Assembly: GCA_965662775.1 (NCBI GenBank)
Contig: CBFIIW010000013.1
Span: 1-64,000, forward strand
Source of the DNA: UBA7985 sp002690455
GTDB lineage: Bacteria > Pseudomonadota > Alphaproteobacteria > UBA7985
Direction: 5' to 3'
DNA length: 64,000 nt
This document shows, one piece after another, positions 27,199 through 36,823 of this stretch. How positions within the stretch are numbered: the stretch's first letter is position 1; each line of letters starts with the position of its first letter. The notes beneath the pieces were generated by a model, which saw nothing but the letters and a program-made list of their open reading frames with translations, was not told the DNA's origin and searched no databases. The position numbers and the translations under genes were made by a program.

Positions 27199-28378
27199 GG
27201 CCTTCCGAGCCGCAGTCTTTGCGACATTGCCACCATTGAAACCGGGGGTCGGGCTGGGCCTCGCCGTCTCCGGTGGCCCTGACTCTACGGCGTTGGCACA
27301 CCTGACGGCGCGGGCGTTTCCGGAACTCAGACTTCGGGTCGCGGTGGTTGACCATGGGTTGCGTCGAAACAGCGATGCGGAGGCCAAGCTGGTCTGTGAG
27401 CGGTTGCAGGCCTTTGTCGAGCACGTCGATATCCTCACCTGGAGCCCGCCATTCAAGGTGACCACTGCAAAACTGGAGCGCGCGCGCCTTGCCCGTTTCG
27501 GGTTACTCAGCGACTGGGCGCGGACGCAAGGTTTGCTCCGGGTCTGGCTTGGGCACCACGCGGATGATCAGGCCGAGACCATCGCCCTGCGGTTGGCCCG
27601 AGGCAGCGGGCAGGCCGGAGCGAGAGGGATGGCGCGGCGGCGTGTAGACGCCAATGTCATCTTTGAGCGACCCCTGCTCGATTGGTCCAAGCAGGCGTTA
27701 ATCGGTTATTGCAGCACGCAAGGTCTGAGCACTGTCAGTGACCCGACCAACAGTGACCCGAGCACGGCGCGTGGCGACCTGCGCCAGCGACGAACGCCAT
27801 CATCCCCGACAGGGAGTTTGTCGATAACACCCCTTCCCCTGGATCACATGCCAGCGTCAGGTACATTTTCAGCTTCGGCGCGCGGAATCGTGACTGACCC
27901 CATGGGCCATGCCTGGTGCCGCAGTAATCTGATGGGAAGCACTGAACTGCAGGCTTTGGTCGCCTGGGTGCGGGGTGGGTTCTACGCCCCGTCTGCAGAA
28001 CGCGCCGCCATGGTGATCCAGCGCTTGCGGACACAACCACGTGCATCCCTGCACGGCTGTATCATCGAGCGGAGGCGAGAGGGCTGGACGCTCATCTCTC
28101 GCGAGGCGCGGGCCCGGCGCAGCTTGCGTCCGCAACAGGACGTCGACGGCGGTTGGCGGCTTGACGACCGCTGGGCGATTTCTCGGCCACAAGGCGAGTG
28201 GAGCCTCGCTGGACCTGCCGGACTGGTCGTCGATCCCGGCCAACCAGCCCGAGCGCTGGCCGCGATCCCGCAGTGGCGGGGCGAGTGTCCGTTCTGGGAC
28301 GGTACGGCTTTGCGGTGGGCGGATAACTGGGCGATGTTTACGCCTCGGCGGCCACTGCTGCCCTGGATGGAAGACTGA
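27164..28378 (+). CDS. tilS: tRNA(Ile)-lysidine synthase
   Basis: ATP-dependent enzyme that converts C34 of tRNA-Ile2 to lysidine, needed to read AUA. About 404 residues from the ATG at 27164. The PP-loop motif AVSGGPDSTALAHL and the downstream HHADDQAETIALRLARGSG are intact, followed by the family segment DPTNSDPSTARGDLR. The C-terminal half is divergent. The longer frame from 27095 overlaps cpoB more extensively; the ATG at 27164 gives a normal N-terminus just before the PP-loop. It overlaps the end of cpoB by 35 nt. Confidence 0.92.
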   Translation: MRHPAQSNLTAEAFRAAVFATLPPLKPGVGLGLAVSGGPDSTALAHLTARAFPELRLRVAVVDHGLRRNSDAEAKLVCERLQAFVEHVDILTWSPPFKVTTAKLERARLARFGLLSDWARTQGLLRVWLGHHADDQAETIALRLARGSGQAGARGMARRRVDANVIFERPLLDWSKQALIGYCSTQGLSTVSDPTNSDPSTARGDLRQRRTPSSPTGSLSITPLPLDHMPASGTFSASARGIVTDPMGHAWCRSNLMGSTELQALVAWVRGGFYAPSAERAAMVIQRLRTQPRASLHGCIIERRREGWTLISREARARRSLRPQQDVDGGWRLDDRWAISRPQGEWSLAGPAGLVVDPGQPARALAAIPQWRGECPFWDGTALRWADNWAMFTPRRPLLPWMED

Positions 28379-28470
28379 ATCTCCGCGATGAAACGCCACA
28401 AGCGTTGCATCCTCGGCAGCGGGTCTTACATTGAAGGGCAGGATACACCCTAAAGGGCTAAGGAACAGGC

Positions 28471-30417
28471 ATGAATATCGGACGCAACGTTCTGATTTGG
28501 TTGGTAATTCTCGTCATCGGTTTGGTGGTGCTGCAGGGACTGTTTGGCAACAGTCTGACCGGTAGTTCCTCCAAGGTGGGCATTTCACAGTTTGAAGAAC
28601 TGGTCGACCAGGGCCAAGTGCGCGAAGTTGTGATCGAAGGCTCGACCGCGACAGGCACCACTGCGGCGGGTCGGCGGTTTGCAGCGGAAATCCCGCCCGG
28701 GGGCATGGAATTGTTCCTTTCGAAGCTTGACGACGCTGGAACAACCTACGAGTACTCGCCGCCCAGCGGTTTTGCTTTCGGGCAGTTGTTTGCCTACCTG
28801 CTGCCGATCCTGCTGCTGGTCGGCTTCTGGTTCTTCATGATGCGACAAATGCAAGGCCGTGGCGGCGGCGGTATGGGGTTCGGCCGGTCCAAGGCCAAGC
28901 TGCTGACGCAGGATATGCATCGCGCGACCTTTGCCGATGTGGCTGGGGTTGAGGAAGCCAAGGCAGACGTTGAAGAAATCGTCGATTTCCTGCGCGATCC
29001 GGCCAAATTCCAGCGTTTGGGTGGCAAGATCCCAAAGGGCGTTCTGATGGTCGGCCCGCCCGGCACAGGCAAGACCCTGCTTGCCAAGGCCATTGCAGGC
29101 GAAGCAAACGTGCCATTCTTCACGATTTCCGGCTCGGACTTTGTTGAAATGTTTGTCGGCGTTGGTGCGAGTCGTGTGCGCGATATGTTTGAGCAGGCGC
29201 GAAAGAATGCACCCTGTATCATCTTTATTGACGAGATCGATGCCGTGGGTCGTTCGCGCTCCATGGGCATGTCCGGCGGCCACGAAGAACGCGAGCAGAC
29301 CCTGAACCAATTGCTGGTTGAGATGGACGGGTTTGAAGCTAACGAAGGCATTATCCTGATCGCTGCAACCAACCGTGCTGACGTGCTTGACAAGGCGCTG
29401 CTTCGCCCAGGGCGTTTTGACCGGCAAGTACAGGTGAACCTGCCTGATTCAATCGGCCGGGAGAAAATCTTGGGCATCCATTCGAAGAACGTGCCCTTGG
29501 GTCCGGATGTCGACCTTACCCGCATTGCCAAGGGTACACCGACATTTTCCGGTGCTGATCTTGCCAACCTCGTCAACGAGGCTGCACTGCTGGCAGCACG
29601 CTCGAACAAGCGGGTTGTGACGCAGGAAGACTTCGAGAATGCCAAGGATAAGGTGACCATGGGACCGGAGCGGCGCTCGGCGGTCCGGACCGAGGAAGAA
29701 ATCGAGCTGGTCGCCTACCACGAAGGCGGTCACGCGCTGGTCGGTGTACATGTACCCCTGCGAGACAAGCTGAATAAGGTCACGATTATCCCGCGCGGCG
29801 GAGCGGGCGGCTACGCCCAATTCCTGCCGGAAAATGATGCTGCCATGCTGAAGCGCAAAGAGCAGTGGAAAGCGGAGTTGGCGATGGCTTACGGCGGCCG
29901 GATCGCGGAGGAGCTGATCTACGGCGCAGACCAGGTGACGGCCGGCGCAATTTCCGACATCCAGATGGCGACTCAACAGGCGCGGGTCATGGTCGAGCGG
30001 CTCGGCTTTTCCGAGCGCCTCGGACTGCGGGCCTTCGGGCCGGACCAGACCGAAGGTATGTTCGGGTCTATGACCAAGAATTACTCCGATGACTACGCCA
30101 AAATCATCGACGAGGAAGTTGAGCAAATCCTGCGCACGGCCGAGAATACGGCGCGCGAGATCATCACCGCCAACCTTGAGGGCCTGAAACGGCTCAAGGA
30201 AGCACTTATCGAGTACGAAACCCTGAGCCGGGAAGAGGTTGAGGCGGTCCTGCGCGGGGAGGCATTGGAGCGAGAAAGCCGCCGCGTTGAGCCCACGCGT
30301 CACGGCGCGGACAGCGAGGCCGAGGCCGAGGCTGCACCTGCACCAAAGCCTGCTGCTAAGCCCGCGTCGGGGACCTCTGCGTTGCCGGGTATTGGCGGGC
30401 CTGCTGCGGACAGCTAA
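28471..30417 (+). CDS. ftsH: ATP-dependent zinc metalloprotease FtsH
   Basis: Membrane-anchored AAA protease that degrades membrane and regulatory proteins, including RpoH in several bacteria. 648 residues. Two transmembrane helices (about 5-25 and 105-125) flank a periplasmic domain. The AAA module has Walker A GPPGTGKT (195-202), Walker B IIFIDEIDAVG and the second region of homology ATNRADVLDKALLRPGRFDRQ. The zinc site is HEGGH (417-421); many homologues have HEAGH, but the ligands are kept. The tail (about 600-648) is Ala/Pro-rich. rpoH lies 17 kb away in this window. Confidence 0.98.
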   Translation: MNIGRNVLIWLVILVIGLVVLQGLFGNSLTGSSSKVGISQFEELVDQGQVREVVIEGSTATGTTAAGRRFAAEIPPGGMELFLSKLDDAGTTYEYSPPSGFAFGQLFAYLLPILLLVGFWFFMMRQMQGRGGGGMGFGRSKAKLLTQDMHRATFADVAGVEEAKADVEEIVDFLRDPAKFQRLGGKIPKGVLMVGPPGTGKTLLAKAIAGEANVPFFTISGSDFVEMFVGVGASRVRDMFEQARKNAPCIIFIDEIDAVGRSRSMGMSGGHEEREQTLNQLLVEMDGFEANEGIILIAATNRADVLDKALLRPGRFDRQVQVNLPDSIGREKILGIHSKNVPLGPDVDLTRIAKGTPTFSGADLANLVNEAALLAARSNKRVVTQEDFENAKDKVTMGPERRSAVRTEEEIELVAYHEGGHALVGVHVPLRDKLNKVTIIPRGGAGGYAQFLPENDAAMLKRKEQWKAELAMAYGGRIAEELIYGADQVTAGAISDIQMATQQARVMVERLGFSERLGLRAFGPDQTEGMFGSMTKNYSDDYAKIIDEEVEQILRTAENTAREIITANLEGLKRLKEALIEYETLSREEVEAVLRGEALERESRRVEPTRHGADSEAEAEAAPAPKPAAKPASGTSALPGIGGPAADS

Positions 30418-30474
30418 ATCAGGCTGCACGGCACCACCGATAGACCGTCCCTTTGGATGGGTGAGGCGATTCAA

Positions 30475-30510
30475 GCGCCCGGCGACGTGGGTTGTCGGGC
30501 GCATTTCTTT
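30475..30510 (+). terminator. Possible weak terminator between ftsH and folP
   Basis: GCGCCCG (30475-30481) pairs with CGGGCGC (30496-30502) around a 14-nt loop; the following ATTTCTTTG is only a partial T-tract. It may attenuate rather than end ftsH transcription. Confidence 0.5.
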
Positions 30511-30530
30511 GCTGTGGGGTAGGGATGATC

Positions 30531-31421
30531 ATGAGCAACGATACTTTTCACGTGACGCACTGGGCCGGGCTGGATTTGTCACGGCCGCGTGTCATGGGTA
30601 TCCTCAATGTTACGCCGGACAGCTTTAGCGATGGCGGGCGCTTCCACCATGTCGATGCAGCTCTGGAGCAGGCGGTGCGGCTCCGCACCGAGGGTGCGGC
30701 CATCATCGATGTGGGCGGGGAGAGCACCCGCCCGGGCGCTGCACCAGTGTCGGAAGCTGAGGAGATCGACCGCGTTCGTCCAGTGATCAAGGCGCTCAGT
30801 GCCGAAGGCGTGCTGGTCTCGGTCGATACGCGCAAGCCAGCGGTGATGGAGGCCGCCGTGGCAGCGGGTGCCCGGATTATCAATGATGTAACAGGTCTAA
30901 CCGGCGATCCGCGTTCCTTCGACACGGCTGTTGCGCTGGGGCTACCACTTTGTCTAATGCACATGCAGGGTGAGCCCCAGACCATGCAGTCCAACCCGTA
31001 CTACGATGATGCGCCGGCCGCGATCTTTACCTTTCTCGCGGCACAGGCGATGGCGCTTATGGAAGCAGGTCTCAGCGCGGAGACTGTCTGCCTTGATCCC
31101 GGGATTGGCTTCGGCAAAACCCTGCAACACAACTTGCAGATCATGGCGCGTCTCGATGAGTTGGTAGACACGGGCTGGCCTGTATTGCTTGGCGCGTCAC
31201 GTAAGTCATTCATCGACAAAATTGCCCCCGCCGGACCAGAGGCGCGGCTGGGCGGCTCATTGGCAGCAGTGCTTGCAGGGTTTGGAGCAGGGGTCAGCCT
31301 GTTCCGTGTCCATGACGTGAAAGAGACCGTGCAGGCACTCGCCGTCGCTGAAGCCATTTCCGATGTTGGTCTCCAGGACTCTTTTGATGAGAGTGACCTA
31401 GGTGCCAGCGGTTTAGGCTAA
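30531..31421 (+). CDS. folP: Dihydropteroate synthase
   Basis: Folate-pathway enzyme that joins p-aminobenzoate to hydroxymethyl-dihydropterin pyrophosphate; target of sulfonamides. About 296 residues from the ATG at 30531 (MSNDTFHV). The two signatures are clear: VMGILNVTPDSFSDGGRF, then IIDVGGESTRPGA, followed by DPGIGFGKTLQHN and the C-terminal GASRKSFI. AGGG lies 6 nt before the chosen start; a TTG at 30492 is the upstream alternative. Its stop is 1 nt from the end of the convergent membrane-protein gene. Confidence 0.97.
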   Translation: MSNDTFHVTHWAGLDLSRPRVMGILNVTPDSFSDGGRFHHVDAALEQAVRLRTEGAAIIDVGGESTRPGAAPVSEAEEIDRVRPVIKALSAEGVLVSVDTRKPAVMEAAVAAGARIINDVTGLTGDPRSFDTAVALGLPLCLMHMQGEPQTMQSNPYYDDAPAAIFTFLAAQAMALMEAGLSAETVCLDPGIGFGKTLQHNLQIMARLDELVDTGWPVLLGASRKSFIDKIAPAGPEARLGGSLAAVLAGFGAGVSLFRVHDVKETVQALAVAEAISDVGLQDSFDESDLGASGLG

Positions 31422-31422
31422 A

Positions 31423-32373
31423 TCAGGATACCTTTTCGACCCACGATGGCGGCTTACCCAGTCGGTAGTAGGTGTAGGAAATGCCGCTGGCGACCAGTGC
31501 TGTGGTGAAGGCGGTAACGATGAAGGTTGGCACCAAGGCAACCCATGCCTTTAGGTTCCACTGCGACGTGTCCAGCATCACCGGGTCTGCCGCGTCCTGA
31601 AACAGAATTCGGCTGAGGCCGCTGTCGAACAGGATTCCGACGATGCTAACTGGGAGCAGCAGGCCCGCATAGATGAGCATCAGGCGGCCAGCGTGTCCTC
31701 GGGTCGCCGACCAGGCTGACCGGATTCCGAAATCGAAGATGCCCAAAGCTGCTGCTGGCAGGCAGAGGATCAACCGCGCCCACAAATACAGCCATAGCAA
31801 CACAAGCAGCACAGTGGTCGGTATCGTAAAGATCGCAGCAACGCCGGGGAGTATGGCTGCGATCACACCGGTCAGAATGCCAACGACAATCGCAAACCCC
31901 ACGACAGCCAGTGTCGTGAGAAGCACCATGACCAGCGCTCGGTAGAAATAACTGAGTTCCGTGCGCCCAAAATGCAAGCCGAGCCCTGTCCGCTCGGCAT
32001 CGAGGCCGATTAGCGTTGTGCGATGCCAAGCCGCCGCCATGGTCGCACTCGCCAATCCACCGAGTAACAGCATAATGACGATCCACTGAAACATTCCGGC
32101 ACCCGCTTCGAACACAGTGGACATACCGGCAAAAAATTCGTCTTCCGAAGCCTCCGCGCTTAGCGATGAGAGTTGATCAGATGCTGCAAACATCTCAGTC
32201 ACTGCTTGGTTCAGGAATTGTACCTGTATCCAAGTGGCCGCGAGCGAATAGAGGCCCAGCGGAATTAGCGCTGTCAGGACCACGCGCAACGGCACTGAAA
32301 ACACAAAGCCGTAGGCCTCACGCCAGATCTGGCCAACCGGCAGCTGGGCGTTTTCGGTATCCTGAGCAGTCAT
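31423..32373 (-). CDS. Polytopic membrane protein of unknown function
   Basis: I do not recognise a characterised family. About 316 residues from an ATG at 32373 preceded by AAGGAA. Roughly six hydrophobic segments are visible: near residues 30-50 (VVLTALIPLGLYSLAATW), 110-130 (WIVIMLLLGGLASATMAAAW), 155-185, 190-215 (AAIFTIPTTVLLVLLWLYLW), 240-265 and 285-310. The pattern resembles glycerophosphoryl-diester-type or DUF975-like membrane proteins, but this is not enough for a call. It starts 4 nt after the HAD phosphatase gene, so the two are one transcript. It converges on folP with a 1-nt gap. Confidence 0.75.
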   Translation of the reverse strand: MTAQDTENAQLPVGQIWREAYGFVFSVPLRVVLTALIPLGLYSLAATWIQVQFLNQAVTEMFAASDQLSSLSAEASEDEFFAGMSTVFEAGAGMFQWIVIMLLLGGLASATMAAAWHRTTLIGLDAERTGLGLHFGRTELSYFYRALVMVLLTTLAVVGFAIVVGILTGVIAAILPGVAAIFTIPTTVLLVLLWLYLWARLILCLPAAALGIFDFGIRSAWSATRGHAGRLMLIYAGLLLPVSIVGILFDSGLSRILFQDAADPVMLDTSQWNLKAWVALVPTFIVTAFTTALVASGISYTYYRLGKPPSWVEKVS

Positions 32374-32377
32374 GAAG

Positions 32378-33070
32378 CTATTCCTTTGAAAAGAGCTGAC
32401 GCAGAGTGTCAGCCAGTTCACTCGGGCTGTCCAGTACTGCAAGAGCATCGAGCGCCTCGAAGGCCTGCCGACGTTGCGGTTTCATATCATCTGGAACAGC
32501 ATAGAGCACGCCCAGGACATCGATGCCGGCTGCCCGCGCACCGCTGGCGCCTGCAGGCGTATCTTCGATCACCATCGCCCGTTCCGCCGGAACGTTTAAG
32601 GCCCCAAGCACGTGCAGGTGCAGATCGGGTGCAGGTTTAGGATTGGCGACATCGAGGCCGGAAAAGCAAAGTTCAGGTGGGATCAGATCGTCATAGCCCG
32701 TGGTCACAAGGTTGCGTAGCAGGTTGAGTCTCGGCGCGTTGGATGCAACGGCGATCCCACAGTGCGCTTGCGCCAATTCGACCACTCGTCGAACTCCAGC
32801 GATTGGCTCCAGTTCATTGAGGAATGCGTGTTCGGACAGGGCGTACATCTGGTCGATGAAATCATCCGGCAGGCGTGCACCCTCGGCGCGCAACTGTGCG
32901 AGCATATCTCGGTCGGACAGTCCGGCAAAGCGGCGCTCACAGTCGTCCGGCGTGATCGGGTACCCCAGCTTATTAAGCAACGCGGCATTGGAACGCGCAG
33001 CCAGTTTTTCAGAGTCGATCAGCACACCGTCATTGTCGAAAATCACCAGATCGATAGCTTTGGGTGGCAT
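32378..33070 (-). CDS. HAD-superfamily hydrolase (subfamily IA phosphatase)
   Basis: Cytoplasmic phosphatase-like enzyme, 230 residues. Motif I is FDNDGVLIDSE with nucleophile Asp12 and acid/base Asp14. A helical cap follows (about 20-85). Motif II is IAVASNAPR, motif III the Lys of NPKPAPDL, and motif IV MVIEDTPAGASGARAAG. This set fits the beta-phosphoglucomutase / phosphoglycolate-phosphatase group; the substrate cannot be told. It lies 4 nt upstream of the membrane-protein gene in an apparent two-gene operon and diverges from the response regulator. Confidence 0.9.
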   Translation of the reverse strand: MPPKAIDLVIFDNDGVLIDSEKLAARSNAALLNKLGYPITPDDCERRFAGLSDRDMLAQLRAEGARLPDDFIDQMYALSEHAFLNELEPIAGVRRVVELAQAHCGIAVASNAPRLNLLRNLVTTGYDDLIPPELCFSGLDVANPKPAPDLHLHVLGALNVPAERAMVIEDTPAGASGARAAGIDVLGVLYAVPDDMKPQRRQAFEALDALAVLDSPSELADTLRQLFSKE

Positions 33071-33270
33071 GGGGATCCTGTGTGAGGCTGTTGGGCGCAG
33101 GGGCTATGGGCAGCGCGGCACGAGGCGCCGCAATCCAAGCGTGGTGACACCTAGCAGGTTGAGCAGAATTTGCACATTCGGGATCAAAATTTGGAAAGTC
33201 TGTGCAGTGGCTTTTCAAGCCTCTACGCTGGGCTTAAGCTACTGTCATTCCGGCATTTCTGAGAGCCCCC

Positions 33271-33957
33271 ATGAATCGTATTCTTGTCGTTGATGACGAC
33301 CCCCACATCCGCGAAGTGGTCCAGTTTGCATTGGATAAAGAAGGCTTTGACACGCTCGAAGCCGCTGATGGTGCCCAAGCACTGGAACGCTTTGCTGCTG
33401 ACCGGCCTGACCTGATCGTGCTCGATATCACCATGCCAGAGCTAGACGGGACGGACGTCTGCCGCCGCATTCGCCAGAATAGTCGTATTCCGATCATCTT
33501 CCTGTCTTCTCGGGATGATGAGATTGATCGTGTGCTGGGGCTGGAGTTGGGCGGTGATGATTATATCACCAAGCCGTTTTCCCCGCGTGAACTGGTGGCA
33601 CGGGTCAAGGCGGTGCTGCGGCGTCTGGAAAACGCGAAGTCCCAACGTGATGAAGGTACGGCGATCATGCAGCATGGACGGTTGTCCCTGAACCTTGATG
33701 ACTTTACCGGCAGTTGGGAGGAGACGCCTGTTGTGCTGACCCTGACCGAATTCGGCATCATTCGCACGCTGATGCAACGCCCGGGCAAGGTCTATTCACG
33801 TGATGACCTGATGAGCAGCGCTTATGAACTTTCGAGGATTGTTTCGGATCGAACGATAGACAGCCATGTAAGGCGGGTGCGCAAGAAGTTCGCCGACATC
33901 GGTGCCGATCCAGTCGAGACTGTTCACGGTATTGGTTACAAACTGGGTGATTGCTGA
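33271..33957 (+). CDS. OmpR/PhoB-family response regulator
   Basis: Two-component DNA-binding regulator of 228 residues. The receiver domain has the acidic pocket VVDDD (7-10), phospho-acceptor Asp52 in LIVLDITMPELDG, and the conserved Lys of ITKPFSPREL. The C-terminal winged-helix domain has the LTLTEFGIIRTLMQRPGKVYSRDDLM and HVRRVRKKF segments (listed as separate parts). The partner kinase gene follows by 13 nt or overlaps, depending on its start. The pair looks CreBC/PhoBR-like, but the signal is unknown. Promoter elements should lie in the 200-nt divergent gap with the HAD gene. Confidence 0.95.
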   Translation: MNRILVVDDDPHIREVVQFALDKEGFDTLEAADGAQALERFAADRPDLIVLDITMPELDGTDVCRRIRQNSRIPIIFLSSRDDEIDRVLGLELGGDDYITKPFSPRELVARVKAVLRRLENAKSQRDEGTAIMQHGRLSLNLDDFTGSWEETPVVLTLTEFGIIRTLMQRPGKVYSRDDLMSSAYELSRIVSDRTIDSHVRRVRKKFADIGADPVETVHGIGYKLGDC

Positions 33958-33970
33958 GGCCGCCGGCGGT

Positions 33971-35695
33971 ATGGCACAGCCCGATCCCATCGCGCCCGCG
34001 CCCGCGCGTCAGCAGCAGGGTTCGCTCACCCAGCGGTCAATGATCGGTCGACCCCGGCTTTCGACCCTACTGCTGGCCGTCAACCTGATCCTGCTGATCG
34101 CGCCACTCAGCGGGATCTTTGCCATGCGGCTGTATGAGTCCGCTCTGCTTCGCCAGACGGAGTCTGCACTGCTGTCACAGAGTGCATTTATTGCCGCATC
34201 CTACCGCGCGGCCCTGGAACGCAATCGCATCCCGGAGCTTCAGGATGCTGATCTCTCTCATCCAGTGGCTCCGGCCTATGCCGTGGATCCTGCATCTGAG
34301 CCGCCCTGGCGTCCCCGCCCACCAGTGCTCGATCTGGCACGCGATAAACCCCTCTCCCCTGCGCCGCTACCGCTGGAAACTGCTGCCGTCCCGCACTGGC
34401 TGGCGGAGACAGTGGGGCGCGACCTGAGCCCCGTCATTGTCGAAGCCCATCGCTTCACCCTGTCTTCGATCCGGGTGCTCGACCACCGAGGGACTATCGT
34501 TGCGACCACGGCTGACAACCTGGGCCTCAGTGTCGCCCATTTGCCCGAGGTTGAGCGCGCGCTGTCGGGGGAGATCGTTTCGCTGCTGAGGGAGAAAGAA
34601 GAGTTTGAGGAGGGTCGCCGGGGCTTCAACGCCTTCGAGCGGTCTTCAGGGATTAGAGTGCACGTCGCCGCGCCGATTATCCTTAACAACCGGGTCATGG
34701 GCGGTGTGTTGTTGGGGCGCACCCCGTCGACACTGCGCAACGCCCTACGCAGCAAGGTGCGGATCTTCATCATCGGCGGGGTGATGCTGGTGGTAATGGC
34801 ACTTGCGCTGTCGTTGTTCCTTGCCGCAACTATTGTTGGGCCAGTCTCGCGCCTGATCCTACAGGCCAAGCAGGTTGCCAAGGGCCGGCGCGGCGGCATT
34901 CAGCCTCTGCGCTACCCTGTGACCGCTGACATTGCCGAGTTGTCTGAAGCGGTGGTGGCCATGGCCGATGCGCTGGAGAGCCGCTCTGAGTACATCCGAG
35001 GCTTTGCTGCTAATGTAAGCCACGAATTCAAGACCCCTCTGACCAGTATTCAGGGCGCAGTCGAACTCTTGCGCGATCACGCTGCCAGTATGGATGGAGA
35101 CCGACGCGCGCGGTTCCTCGACAACATTGCCAAGGACAGTGACCGGCTGGCCCGTTTGGTGACCCGCTTGCTGGAGCTAGCGCGTGCAGATGTTATGCCG
35201 TCTGGCGGGTCGGGGAAGTGCCGCTTGGGCGACCTGCTGCTGGACTTACAGGATCAATACCGGGACCAGGGCCAGGACTTTGTGATCGAAGGGCTGGATC
35301 CCTCCGGGAAAGATGTCATCGTCGCCATGGATGGCGACAATCTGGCCTCTGTAGTCCGTAACCTGCTCGATAACGCTTTGCGGCACGGCAAGAGCCATCC
35401 CCGGGTGGTGTTAGACGCTGAAGGGCTGGAAGAGTCCGCGGCGGATGCGGTGTTGGTGCTTCGGGTGATTGATGATGGCCCAGGTGTTTCTGCAGCTAAT
35501 GCCAGCCGGGTCTTTAATCCGTTCTTCACCACGGATAGAGAAGGCGGCGGAACGGGGCTTGGATTGGCACTGGTGCGCACGTTGGTCGAGGTACACGGGG
35601 GCCAGATCGCGTTGACGGATCGAAAGGACGGCTGTGAGTTTGTGGTAACCCTGCCGCGCTTGAAGGGGCCTCTGTCGGCTAATCCCGCCGCTTGA
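33971..35695 (+). CDS. Sensor histidine kinase, CreC-like
   Basis: Membrane sensor kinase of about 574 residues, partner of the preceding regulator. A transmembrane helix near 28-48 (LLLAVNLILLIAPLSGIFAM) precedes a large periplasmic sensor domain (about 50-265). A second helix lies near 270-292 (IFIIGGVMLVVMALALSLF). A HAMP segment follows, then the H-box VSHEFKTPLTSIQG with phospho-acceptor His351. The catalytic domain has the N-box LLDNALRHG, DDGPGV (G1) and GGGTGLGLALV (G2). The start is uncertain: GTG at 33902 would overlap the regulator by 56 nt; I use the ATG at 33971. Downstream is tRNA-Thr. Confidence 0.92.
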   Translation: MAQPDPIAPAPARQQQGSLTQRSMIGRPRLSTLLLAVNLILLIAPLSGIFAMRLYESALLRQTESALLSQSAFIAASYRAALERNRIPELQDADLSHPVAPAYAVDPASEPPWRPRPPVLDLARDKPLSPAPLPLETAAVPHWLAETVGRDLSPVIVEAHRFTLSSIRVLDHRGTIVATTADNLGLSVAHLPEVERALSGEIVSLLREKEEFEEGRRGFNAFERSSGIRVHVAAPIILNNRVMGGVLLGRTPSTLRNALRSKVRIFIIGGVMLVVMALALSLFLAATIVGPVSRLILQAKQVAKGRRGGIQPLRYPVTADIAELSEAVVAMADALESRSEYIRGFAANVSHEFKTPLTSIQGAVELLRDHAASMDGDRRARFLDNIAKDSDRLARLVTRLLELARADVMPSGGSGKCRLGDLLLDLQDQYRDQGQDFVIEGLDPSGKDVIVAMDGDNLASVVRNLLDNALRHGKSHPRVVLDAEGLEESAADAVLVLRVIDDGPGVSAANASRVFNPFFTTDREGGGTGLGLALVRTLVEVHGGQIALTDRKDGCEFVVTLPRLKGPLSANPAA

Positions 35696-35769
35696 TCCCA
35701 AACGGCTTTATCGGTTATTTATCCGCGTCTTAGGGCGTGAACCAAGGCGTTCTGACGATGAGGTGCCGT

Positions 35770-35845
<76 letters not shown>

Positions 35846-35959
35846 CTTTCTCCCAATGGTATCAGATAAGACGTTTGCTTCTTTCTCACTGAATTTCTGC
35901 CGGATCGAGGTCATCAGTTCGTCGAAGATAGCCATCGGTCACTCTGCGTTCGTGGAGAC

Positions 35960-36316
35960 CTAAACCCTTATTCCGCAGAACCTGCATTTCATGACGTCTA
36001 GCTTGATCATCTCGGCGCATTGCGGGCAAGAAAATCGATCGCCCTTATCAATTGGTTCGGGCACGGCGTTAGGCACATTTACGTTCTGACTGAGATTCAC
36101 GTTTGTCTCAAAGGGCCGTGCTCCGTCTCCAGGATTGAACGGCAGAAACATCTCGATGATTGCCCAGACGAACCAGATCGGACCTGCGAAGATAAGAAGG
36201 AGGAGAGCAAGGACCCAATTGCGTCTGAAGGTCTGGATCATCCCTTTGAAGAGAAACACGATCACACCGATCAGGATAACAGCGGCGATGATCCAACCGA
36301 TAGCTTCAGTAGACAT
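35960..36316 (-). CDS. Small membrane protein with C-terminal zinc ribbon
   Basis: 118 residues with no family that I can name. Two transmembrane helices (about 7-25, GWIIAAVILIGVIVFLF, and 34-60, WVLALLLLIFAGPIWFVWAII) are followed by a polar linker and a C-terminal half-zinc-ribbon pair, CPQC and CRFC, about 14 residues apart (in FSCPQCAEMIKLDVMKCRFCG). The ribbon should be cytoplasmic or exposed at the membrane surface and could bind zinc or a partner protein. It is monocistronic, minus-strand, downstream of tRNA-Thr. The layout and composition support real coding. Confidence 0.75.
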   Translation of the reverse strand: MSTEAIGWIIAAVILIGVIVFLFKGMIQTFRRNWVLALLLLIFAGPIWFVWAIIEMFLPFNPGDGARPFETNVNLSQNVNVPNAVPEPIDKGDRFSCPQCAEMIKLDVMKCRFCGIRV

Positions 36317-36752
36317 AAATTAAGTCCTTGGGTGTGGCTTCATTTCGTTGATGGCTTTTGCACACGAGTTTGGGGTGGCCATCTATATCAAGTTGCTCTG
36401 CAAATACCATGGCGGCCTTGTTGGAACCCAAACAGCTCAACATTCCAGCGGTCCCAGCTCACGATGCTCTTATCGTCGAGGACAGACCGGGAGTCGACAC
36501 CGCGCATTTCGCTTGATTTGCCCTAACCCTAGCCTAAGCCAGTATCGCGAACGCCCGAGCCGTCGCCCATGTCGAGGTAAGGTCTTGGGCGGCACAGGCG
36601 AGCTCTTCTGGCCTCTCACCGGTTTCTCGATACCCGCCCCAGCGCTCTCGAGTCGGTTTTCATTGACCCAATTGGACGGGGCAAGGGCGACCGACATCAT
36701 AGGTCTGCCTGTTCATTGGGCAGAACCAGGGAGAATACGTGAGAGGAGTGCC

Positions 36753-36781
36753 TTGCTGAGAACCATTTCTATCAGTGTAAA
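36753..36781 (+). promoter_or_regulatory. Weak candidate promoter for the MFS gene
   Basis: TTGCTG and TGTAAA with a 17-nt spacer match the sigma70 pattern at three and four of six positions. If it is real, the transcript would carry the 7-bp tandem repeat in its leader. Confidence 0.3.
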
Positions 36782-36823
36782 ATCATTTGTCTTGTTTCAT
36801 TAGTTTTTGTCCTACAGCTCAGT

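Noticed and set aside
33902..33970. Extended N-terminus of the histidine kinase from GTG 33902
   Set aside because: It would overlap the response regulator by 56 nt and adds residues without signal or membrane character; kept as an alternative only.
36348..36803. Open frame of 151 codons before the MFS gene
   Set aside because: No recognisable domain, no ribosome-binding site, and it spans promoter-like sequence.
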